64,000 nucleotides of DNA from Allofournierella massiliensis (GTDB lineage: Bacteria > Bacillota > Clostridia > Oscillospirales > Ruminococcaceae), in NCBI RefSeq assembly GCF_021531255.1, contig NZ_JAFBIO010000006.1:46937-110936 (forward strand). Direction: 5' to 3'. The position numbers and the translations under genes are program-made. The notes beneath the pieces were generated by a model, which was not told the origin of the DNA, made no database searches, and saw nothing but the letters and a program-made list of their open reading frames with translations. Below, in pieces: positions 56,660 to 64,000 of this stretch (positions are counted from its first letter, which is position 1; every line of letters starts with the position of its first letter).

Positions 56660-59600
56660 ATGGCAGCAAGCAGATTCTTTGAGAAGCTGGAAAAAGAAAA
56701 ACAGACCAGCAGGTTCTTTGACCAGCTGGAACAGGAGCATGAGCAGGAGGCTGCCCAGCGTGGGCCTGGATATAGTGTGCTGGGAGTGCCTGACCGGGAA
56801 ACTTACACCCAGCTGCAGGAAGATGGCTTGCTGCCGACCCAGCAAAAGACCAGCAGCGGGACCACTGCCACCTATACGGCCAAAAGCCCGAACCTGGTGG
56901 ATATGCAGACGCAGCTTTTTCGGATGAACGAACTGACCGGAAAGGTGGAGCAGTCGGTGGCGCAGTCCCGTAGCGATACCACCGGCCTGGCCCCGGAGGA
57001 CCTTGCGGATCCGCTTCAGAGGTTGGCTTACCAGTCGGAAAAAGAGCAGCGGGACCAGAAAACCCAGGAGCTGCTGACGGGAGTGCCCAAAGAGGCGGAG
57101 GAATGGTGGGCTCAGAGGCAGGAGGAAAAAAACAGGCAGGCTGATGCCTGGGAAACGCAGCAGCAAAGCGATTTCAGCCGGATGCCCGGAGAGGACAAGG
57201 AGCTGCTGGGCCAGCTGTGGCAGGCCACCGAGAACGTGAAAAGGGGATACGGGCTGGAACAGAAAAACCAGCTGGAGCAGCAGCTGAAAGGAAAAGGGTA
57301 TGATCTGGATGACCTGCTGCTGTACTATACCATGCAGAAAAACAAGGGCAAGGCCGCACAGGAAGAAGCCGAGACCCGCAGCCAGGCTAACCAGCACGGG
57401 GTGTGGCAGAGCGTTAAGAGCGTGCCCGCCATGTGGGTCGGCGGTGCGGAGGCCTCCCTGGATTTGATTGGGCAGAGCCTGGAGAGAGCCATTTCCGGCC
57501 GCGCTGCCCCCTTGGATGTGAATACGGAAGGCCAGTCGCTGCTGCGCTTTGCGGAGAATACCCGAGATCAGGTGTCCGGCAATATCCAGCAATGGGCGGA
57601 CGCCAAATACGGGACAAACAGCTGGCAGGGGCAGGTTCTGAGCTTTGCCTACCAGACCGGCATGAGCGGCGCCGACAGTGTGGCCAGCATGGTGGCCGGG
57701 CCGGGGGCCAGCTGGCTGCTTGCCTCTTCGGCCGGCGCTTCGACGGCAAGAAGCGCCTTGGAGCAGGGGGCCAGCACCGAACAGGCCATGCTGAACGGGA
57801 TCATGGCGGGCGCCATGGAGAAATTCTTTGAGGAAGTGAGCCTGGGAAATCTTAGAGCATTCAAAGAGACACAGGTAAATGATGCCAAAGATTTTTTCAA
57901 AAATCTGTTCAAAACCACTTTTGTGAACGCCTCGGAAGAAACGGCCACCCAGTTCGGGAATGATATGGCTGAATACCTGCTGATGGCGGACAAAAGCCAG
58001 ATGAGACAGGTGTACAATGCTGCCTATGACCAGGCCATCGACCAGGGAAAAGACCAGCGCCAGGCGGAATATGAGGCCAATATGGCCACGGCGGCCTGGC
58101 TGGGGCAGGATCTGTTGGTGGCCGGCGCCGGCGGCGCCATGATGGGCCTGGGGTTCGGAGTGGGCGGCAATGCGCTGGCTTGGCGCAATGCCCGACAAGC
58201 CCAGAGCCCCCGGGCAAACTATGCCCGGGTCGTGGAGGAGAATACCAGGGCGGAGCAGGGGCAGGCACAGAACCAGGCCGCGGGGGCATTGGCTCCGGCA
58301 GTGGGAAATTCGGCCCAGCCCGCCCCGGCGGCACAAGCAGTAGACGGGACAGCGGGCCTTGGCCGGCAGAACGGGAGCGAGGAAGGGGCCGGGAAGGCGC
58401 CGGACTGGGATCTGGCAGGCAAGGCCGTGGAGAAGGCTGCCGCCGGAGGGAAACTCACAAGCAGTGAGCTGAAGATGTTCGCCCCGGACGGCAAGCACGA
58501 GGAAAACAGGGCCAGGATGGCCAAGGCGCTGGGGCTGGAAAGCCTGCCCGAGACCGGCAGCGGTACGAGGAGTGCCATTTTGCAGGCGGATGCAAACCGG
58601 GGCCAGGCAAACGAAACCCAGGCCCAGCCCCTGGCGATGCAGCCGGAGGTCCCAACCCAGGCGGCAGACACGGCCCAGGCGGCGCAGGGAACGGGAGTGA
58701 CCCAAACAGAAGCGGCCCCCCAGAATGGGGAGCCGCTGGTGGGATCGCCTCAATGGCTGGCACAGAACAAGGCCGAAGAACAGACCCGAGCTGCTATTGC
58801 GAAGGAAAAGAATAAGGTTTTCAGCATCCAGACCGACCAGCAGGGTGAATATGTGCGGGTGGATACCGACCAGGATCTGTTTGAAGGCAAAGACCCGAAG
58901 GAATGGGCAAAAATTGCCAGGCAGTATATTCAGGCCAAGTTCCAGGGGACTGTACTGCCGGTGGGAAGGGAGAGCAGTGCTTATGTGTCCGGTGACGCCA
59001 AGGCGGAATATGCTCATCCGGCAAACCGAAGAATGGATCAGAATGCCAGAAATGCCAAAATGCGGGCCGCTACCGAGCTGGATAACCTGCTGAGAACAGC
59101 GAAAGAACCCACCCAGGTGCCGGACGATGGGCGCCACCCGGAAGCCACTGGGGGATGGACCCACTACACGGTACGATTCCAGGTGGGAGACAAGATGTTC
59201 ACCGGCGTGGTGGACATTATGAATACCTCCAATGGGAGAAGATTTTACGATATTACAAAAATAAAAGAGCTCCCCCTTAGCACCGAACCGTCCTTTGAGG
59301 CGAGAACGGCCGTATTGGGGGAGCCCGGAGAACCTGCCCGTGAGAGCGGTCTCGCCTCTGCCTCAGAGACGGCCGCATCAGGCAGGCCCTCGTATGATTC
59401 TACTGTAGCAGAAAGCGGAGAGAATGTCAACGGAGAAGCCGACGCGCCGGACATGAGCTGGGCGGACAGCTACCAGGCGGATCGGGAGGAAACAGACCAG
59501 TATGGACGCCAGAGAGTAAGCGCCAAAACCCGGGAGCAGGTGCGGAAGATCGGGGCGAAGTTCCGGCGGAATGTGCGTTTTGAGGAGCTGGGGCCCGGTG

Positions 59601-62600
59601 AAAACGGATACTTTGACCGAAGCACCGGGGAGATCGTGCTGAGCACCTATCTCAAGCCCGGAAAAGGGGCGGTTTCGGTGCTGGTACATGAGCTGACCCA
59701 CAGCGCCGAATTGGCCCGGACCTACGGGCAGCTGCGGGACTTTGTGAAGGAAAGCGAAGTGGCGGCAGAATGGCTGCGGGAAAAGGGCTTCGACAGCCTG
59801 GAGCAGTACGAGAATTTTTTGCGGAACGAGTACCGGCGGCAGGGCAAGGACGCAGACCCCGAGGCCGAAGCTGTGGCCTCTTTTGCGGAGGAAAAACTGT
59901 TCCAGGACGAGAAGAGCCTGAAAGAGCTGGAAAGCGGACACCGGGGCATACTGCAAAAGCTGCTGGATCTGGTGCGCACGGCCCTGGGGCAGCTGACCGG
60001 CCGCACAAGCGAGGAGAACGAGCTGCGCCGGGTAGAGCGGATGCTGGAAAAAGCCCTGAAGGAGACCGAGGGGCAGATGGGGCAAAGCCAGGCAGAGGGC
60101 AGCGAGAGCCGGCAGTACAGCATCACTCTGGGGATGAGCGAGGAGCAGCGGGCCCGGGAACTGAAAGACGCCCGGATCACCATGCCCTTGGTGAACAATG
60201 AGCAGTTCAATCGGGTTTCGGCCGAGCTGGAACAGGAGAGGATAGAAAAAAACGCCGCAGTATATGCCAAAATACTGGGCGACAAGTTCGAAATCTTCCG
60301 GGGCTTTGAAAATCCCGGGATGGAGATCGAGTTCGAGTTTTCGAAAAGTAGCGCAAAAGAAAGCGCCAACAAACAGATCCACAGAGGAGGAAGTTCCGGG
60401 CTGCAACAGCTGCACAAACTGTTCAGCTGCTTTGAGAAAGTCATCCGGGGCGCTGTGCCTGTTGAGATCCATTCGGACCGATATAAAGGAACCCGGAGAG
60501 AAGACCCAACACTGAAGCAGACCTATGTACTGCTGGGGGCGTATCGGGATGGAAACCCTGATACGGGCGAATTGGACACGGTGCCGGTGATCTTCCAAAT
60601 CAAAGAATTTATTCCGGGAACTCAAGTAAACAAACTGTATGTAACAGTGACTGCAAAAAAAACAGAAACCGAAGGTCACAACGCAGGCCTTCCAAGAAAA
60701 AAATTCCTCGGAACTTCGAGCGCTACTTCAGTTTCTGCCAATTCCACTATAGCAGAAAAGGCCAGGGGCGTCAAGGAAAAACAGGTATACTGTATGGTGG
60801 AGAAATTGGTTCAGAGCCTGAATGCCGAGGACGGCTGGGTGCTGAAATACTTCCCGGACAGTTGGCTGAGCGAAGCGCAAAAACAGGGCAAGCAGGCGGC
60901 TCTGGAAGAAGACGCAAAAAAAGTGCGGGAGCTGGAAGAAGAAACCCGACAACGACAAAAGAAACAGGAGGAAGAGAAGCAGGCCCGGGAAAATGGGAGC
61001 GGCGCCAGCGGCCAGAAAACCCGGCAGTTTGCTCTGGACCTGAGCGAGGATATCCGCCGCCGCAAGGAAGAGCGGGACCAGAAGACCCGGCAGGCTGTGG
61101 AGGAGATGGACCGGGCGGTGCGGGCCGGGCTGCAAAAAGACGCAGCCCGCAGGGAAGAGCTGGGCCGAAAAGTGGCCAGAGATATGGGCCTTACTGCCCG
61201 GCAGGACGAGACCACCCGCCGGATGGCCGACCAGATGAAAAAACTGGTACAGGAAAACAACCGGCTGAAAAAACAGGTGGGACGGCTGAAGGAGGAGTTC
61301 CGCATTACCAAGGGCCACCGGATGAGCGCCGACCATGTGGCCGGGGTGGCCGGCCGGCTGTTGAAGCGGTACGAGAGCCGGTACGACCGAGCAAGATTGA
61401 CCGACCAGCTTGCCACCCTTTTTGAGAGCATCGCCAACGACCCGGAAATGAACTGGGATACCGCCATGAGCGAGGCGGCGGCCATCGGGCGCCAGCTGCT
61501 GGAAGAGAGCCGGGATACCCGGCCCAGCCTGCGGCAGGAGGACGCCCGCTTTGAGGCCCTGTACAAGGCTATGGAGGCCACCATTACCCTGCGGCCGGAG
61601 GAATACCGCAGCATCACGGCGGCCTTCGGAAAGCCCAGCGGGGGCCGGGTGCTGGGGCTGCGGGTGAAGCTGGGAGACAGCAGCACCCGGAGCCTGGACG
61701 AATACAACCACAGCGAACTGAGCGAACTGTGGCCGGAGTTCTTTGATTCCGAGACGCAGATGAGCGCCGAGGACATCTTCGAGCGGATGGCAGAGGCCCG
61801 GCGGGCGGTGAATGAGCCGGCGGTAGAGAATGGGTACGGCATGGATCAGGACGAGGCCGCGCTGGACATTGCCCAGGAGATCTTTGAGGAGTACATGAAC
61901 ACCCCGGAGACCAGGACCTTTGCGGACAAGCAGGCCCAAAAGCTGGCCCAGCTGCGGGCGGAGTATGCCAAGAGCCGGGCCGAGGCCAAACGGGAAAAGC
62001 GCCAGGCTTACCGGGCGGGACTGGAGGAGGCCCGCAAGGCCAGGGATGAACAGATCGAGAAGCTGAAGGAAAAGCAGCGCCAGGCACGGAAGGCCCACGA
62101 CGAGAAGCTGGCAGCCGAATATGAGCGGAGGGTGCAGCGGCTGAAAAAGGCCCAGAGCGACTGGATGCTGAACCGGCTGAGCGAGTTTGACCGAAAGATG
62201 GAGGCCCAGCGCCAGCGGATGCAGAAAAAGGTGGAGCGGGCCGAGGCTGAGGCGCAGCGCCAGCGCCAGATCAAGGAAAAAGCCTGGGACGCCAGCGCCA
62301 AGAGCCGGCTGAAGGCCGGCATCGAGAAGAAGACCCGGTGGTTCACGGCGGTGGCCACCCACCCGGATAAGGCCCATCATGTGCCCCGGGATCTGATGGA
62401 GCTGACCGCCAAGGTGGCCGAGGTGGCCAACACCATGCTGGCTGACCCGAACCCGGAGAAGAACACCCAGTACCTGACGGATCTGCTGGGGCGGATCAGC
62501 CGGGTGCAGGACAGCCCGGACTATGCGGTGAGCCAGGAATGGAAAAACAGCGGTGTTTACCAGATGGTGAGCCAGTTGCTGGAGGACCTGAAAAATGTGG

Positions 62601-64000
62601 GCGAGTACAAGACCACCGGCGAGATGGATCGTTACCAGCTGGAGCAGGTGGACAAGATCCTGGGGGCCATCCGCCACAACCTGACCGAGGCCAACCGGCT
62701 GATCGGCCGGGAAGAGTCGATCCAGGTATCGGAAGCGGCGGCCCGGGCCACCCGGCAGGTGCGGCAGAGTCGGGGCATCGACCAGAGGAGCCGGGCCGGG
62801 CGGGCGCAGGTGGAGCTGACGGAGCTGTTCATGACGCCCCGGACCTTCTTCAACATGATCGGCGGCTGGACCGGCGGGGAGCTGGACCGGATGCGCCGGC
62901 AGCTGAGCGAGGGCACCAGGAAGATGTATCGGATCCAGATGGAAGCCGCCCGGCACTTCGCCCCGGTGACAGGGGAAAAGAACCAGGCCCGGATGGAGGC
63001 CTTCAGCGGTCGGGACGCAAAGCTGGTGGACATCGGCCTGAAGGACGAGGAGACCGGCCGGCCGGTGAAAATCACCCATGCCCAGCTGTGCAGCATCTGG
63101 ATGCACCTGCAGAACGAGCAGAACCGCAACCACATGGCCCGGGGCGGATTCTCGGTGCCGGACCCCGTTGAATACGCCAGAGGAAATATGAAAGAGGCAT
63201 TCGCCCGCAGCCGGCGGGTGATCGTGGATCATCTGGAGATCCAGGCCAAGGTAGCCGCCGCTATGGACGACTACGACCGGCAGTGGGTGAAGCTGGCAAA
63301 ACCCTTCTTTGACGAGTTCTGCCGCCGGAACATCAACGAGACCAGCCTGGCGCTGGTGGGCTATACCAAGGCCGATGTGGACAACTACTACCCCATCAGC
63401 ACGGACCAGAATTTTTCCGAGAGGGAATTTTCCGAGGTGGTGCGGGACGGCAGCCTGGAAGGGATGGGGATGCTGAAAAGCCGGATCGCCAGGGCCTCTA
63501 ACCCCATCAACCTGGAGGGCATCGACCAGGTGGTGGCTCGCCAGAGCGAAAACGTGGCCAAGTATGCCGGCCTGGCTATCCCGGTGCGGGATTTTTCCAA
63601 GCTGTGGAACACCGCCGAGCCCGGATGGCAGGACAGCCTGCACAACGCCGTGGCCCACAAGTGGGGCGCCAGCGGCGTGAAATACCTGGATAACCTGATG
63701 GCAGACATCCAGATGGGCCGGGACCGGGACAGCACCATCATTACCCGTTTTTTGGGGCGCCTGCGTCGGAACTATGCACAGAGCGTGCTGACCCTGAACC
63801 CAAACAGCGCCGTGAGCCAGGTGAGCGGTTATCCCACCGCTGCCAGCGTGCTGGGCTGGAAGGCCGTGAACCGGGGCTGGAAGGATATGGCCGGCGTGAC
63901 TCTGCCCGGCGGGAGGAAGAAGCTGGACAAGATCAACGAGGAGATGGCGCAGCACAGCCCCATGGGATGGATCCGGCAGAAGGGCAGCACCCAGGAACTG
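56660..64000 (+). CDS. Giant polyvalent ejected protein with metallopeptidase motif (partial, runs off window)
   Basis: An uninterrupted frame of 2447 codons from ATG 56660 (AAGGAGGAAAC ahead), still open at the end. Approximate order: charged N-terminal helices (1-300); Gly/Ala-rich hydrophobic stretches (about 337-360, and DLLVAGAGGAMMGLGFGVGG near 482-505); Ala/Gln/Pro linker (515-700); a module with AYVSGDAKAEYAHPANRRM and HYTVRFQVGDKMF, ending STVAESGENVN (about 714-925); a zinc-peptidase-like helix VSVLVHELTHSAELA (HExxH, 1010-1014); a second module with VPVIFQIKEF and KLYVTVTAKK ending STIAEK (about 1165-1370). Coiled coils (1408-1560, 1747-1890) and a long helical C-terminal region with DVDNYYPIST follow. 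The modules resemble large polyvalent-protein domains injected with phage DNA. Confidence 0.85.
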   Translation, partial: MAASRFFEKLEKEKQTSRFFDQLEQEHEQEAAQRGPGYSVLGVPDRETYTQLQEDGLLPTQQKTSSGTTATYTAKSPNLVDMQTQLFRMNELTGKVEQSVAQSRSDTTGLAPEDLADPLQRLAYQSEKEQRDQKTQELLTGVPKEAEEWWAQRQEEKNRQADAWETQQQSDFSRMPGEDKELLGQLWQATENVKRGYGLEQKNQLEQQLKGKGYDLDDLLLYYTMQKNKGKAAQEEAETRSQANQHGVWQSVKSVPAMWVGGAEASLDLIGQSLERAISGRAAPLDVNTEGQSLLRFAENTRDQVSGNIQQWADAKYGTNSWQGQVLSFAYQTGMSGADSVASMVAGPGASWLLASSAGASTARSALEQGASTEQAMLNGIMAGAMEKFFEEVSLGNLRAFKETQVNDAKDFFKNLFKTTFVNASEETATQFGNDMAEYLLMADKSQMRQVYNAAYDQAIDQGKDQRQAEYEANMATAAWLGQDLLVAGAGGAMMGLGFGVGGNALAWRNARQAQSPRANYARVVEENTRAEQGQAQNQAAGALAPAVGNSAQPAPAAQAVDGTAGLGRQNGSEEGAGKAPDWDLAGKAVEKAAAGGKLTSSELKMFAPDGKHEENRARMAKALGLESLPETGSGTRSAILQADANRGQANETQAQPLAMQPEVPTQAADTAQAAQGTGVTQTEAAPQNGEPLVGSPQWLAQNKAEEQTRAAIAKEKNKVFSIQTDQQGEYVRVDTDQDLFEGKDPKEWAKIARQYIQAKFQGTVLPVGRESSAYVSGDAKAEYAHPANRRMDQNARNAKMRAATELDNLLRTAKEPTQVPDDGRHPEATGGWTHYTVRFQVGDKMFTGVVDIMNTSNGRRFYDITKIKELPLSTEPSFEARTAVLGEPGEPARESGLASASETAASGRPSYDSTVAESGENVNGEADAPDMSWADSYQADREETDQYGRQRVSAKTREQVRKIGAKFRRNVRFEELGPGENGYFDRSTGEIVLSTYLKPGKGAVSVLVHELTHSAELARTYGQLRDFVKESEVAAEWLREKGFDSLEQYENFLRNEYRRQGKDADPEAEAVASFAEEKLFQDEKSLKELESGHRGILQKLLDLVRTALGQLTGRTSEENELRRVERMLEKALKETEGQMGQSQAEGSESRQYSITLGMSEEQRARELKDARITMPLVNNEQFNRVSAELEQERIEKNAAVYAKILGDKFEIFRGFENPGMEIEFEFSKSSAKESANKQIHRGGSSGLQQLHKLFSCFEKVIRGAVPVEIHSDRYKGTRREDPTLKQTYVLLGAYRDGNPDTGELDTVPVIFQIKEFIPGTQVNKLYVTVTAKKTETEGHNAGLPRKKFLGTSSATSVSANSTIAEKARGVKEKQVYCMVEKLVQSLNAEDGWVLKYFPDSWLSEAQKQGKQAALEEDAKKVRELEEETRQRQKKQEEEKQARENGSGASGQKTRQFALDLSEDIRRRKEERDQKTRQAVEEMDRAVRAGLQKDAARREELGRKVARDMGLTARQDETTRRMADQMKKLVQENNRLKKQVGRLKEEFRITKGHRMSADHVAGVAGRLLKRYESRYDRARLTDQLATLFESIANDPEMNWDTAMSEAAAIGRQLLEESRDTRPSLRQEDARFEALYKAMEATITLRPEEYRSITAAFGKPSGGRVLGLRVKLGDSSTRSLDEYNHSELSELWPEFFDSETQMSAEDIFERMAEARRAVNEPAVENGYGMDQDEAALDIAQEIFEEYMNTPETRTFADKQAQKLAQLRAEYAKSRAEAKREKRQAYRAGLEEARKARDEQIEKLKEKQRQARKAHDEKLAAEYERRVQRLKKAQSDWMLNRLSEFDRKMEAQRQRMQKKVERAEAEAQRQRQIKEKAWDASAKSRLKAGIEKKTRWFTAVATHPDKAHHVPRDLMELTAKVAEVANTMLADPNPEKNTQYLTDLLGRISRVQDSPDYAVSQEWKNSGVYQMVSQLLEDLKNVGEYKTTGEMDRYQLEQVDKILGAIRHNLTEANRLIGREESIQVSEAAARATRQVRQSRGIDQRSRAGRAQVELTELFMTPRTFFNMIGGWTGGELDRMRRQLSEGTRKMYRIQMEAARHFAPVTGEKNQARMEAFSGRDAKLVDIGLKDEETGRPVKITHAQLCSIWMHLQNEQNRNHMARGGFSVPDPVEYARGNMKEAFARSRRVIVDHLEIQAKVAAAMDDYDRQWVKLAKPFFDEFCRRNINETSLALVGYTKADVDNYYPISTDQNFSEREFSEVVRDGSLEGMGMLKSRIARASNPINLEGIDQVVARQSENVAKYAGLAIPVRDFSKLWNTAEPGWQDSLHNAVAHKWGASGVKYLDNLMADIQMGRDRDSTIITRFLGRLRRNYAQSVLTLNPNSAVSQVSGYPTAASVLGWKAVNRGWKDMAGVTLPGGRKKLDKINEEMAQHSPMGWIRQKGSTQEL

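Noticed and set aside
55640..59164. Very long minus-strand open frame opposite the holin and giant protein genes
   Set aside because: It is opposite well-supported genes with proper ribosome binding sites and domain matches; its translation is Leu/Gly/His-rich without any motif. It results from the GC-rich codon bias. The same applies to long minus-strand frames at 60728-63955, 23806-25803, 12486-14636 and 2976-4904.

Overview
The window is GC-rich, densely coded DNA from a strictly anaerobic, fermentative Firmicute. The best guess is a gut Oscillospiraceae/Ruminococcaceae relative of Faecalibacterium, Gemmiger or Subdoligranulum. Supporting evidence is an Rnf ferredoxin:NAD complex, pyruvate formate-lyase, a butyrate-pathway 3-hydroxybutyryl-CoA dehydrogenase, a T-box leader, a ZTP (pfl-motif) riboswitch and Gram-positive ribosome binding sites. 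The assignment rests on gene content and motifs only.

Host part, 1-32084. The window opens inside a nucleoside-type ABC importer (end of the ATPase plus two permeases). Next is a MacA/MacB-type efflux operon carrying three separate lesions: a frameshift, an in-frame MacA-MacB fusion that deletes Walker A, and an internal deletion in the permease. Then come a MATE exporter, ExoA, a DUF368 membrane protein, an MFS permease of the UMF1 type and a zinc-dependent phospholipase C-like protein. A T-box leader precedes an unrecognised cytosolic protein and CstA. On the minus strand lie a MarR/MATE pair with a palindromic operator, pflA-pflB behind a ZTP riboswitch, hbd, and an IclR regulator divergent from a PepV-type dipeptidase. 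The rnfCDGEAB operon follows, then a YitT protein with an attenuator-like leader, an exported ComEC-like metallo-beta-lactamase-fold protein, an amidohydrolase and initiator tRNA-fMet.

Prophage, about 32063 to beyond 64000. A large serine integrase is antisense to the 3' end of tRNA-fMet, and its last codons lie inside the tRNA gene. It is followed by an S24 repressor and a Cro-like gene facing each other across a switch region with four related operator sites. A run of small, translationally coupled early genes leads to a PcfK/AcrIIA9-like and PcfJ pair, zinc-ribbon proteins and an HUH-type replication protein with a GC-rich hairpin block just upstream. The late region runs: small terminase, large terminase, P22-like portal, scaffold, HK97-fold capsid, head-tail connector, stopper/tail-knob candidate, fibres (one collagen-like), GH25 lysozyme, holin and ejection-type proteins. 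No tail tape measure or sheath is seen before the lysis genes, so a short-tailed (podovirus-like) particle is the best reading.

The most striking object is a giant open frame from 56660 running off the window end (at least 2447 residues). It has glycine-rich hydrophobic segments, an HELTH metallopeptidase motif, two toxin-like large-polyvalent-protein modules and long coiled coils. It looks like an ejected polyvalent protein that could act on the host cell or its defences at infection.
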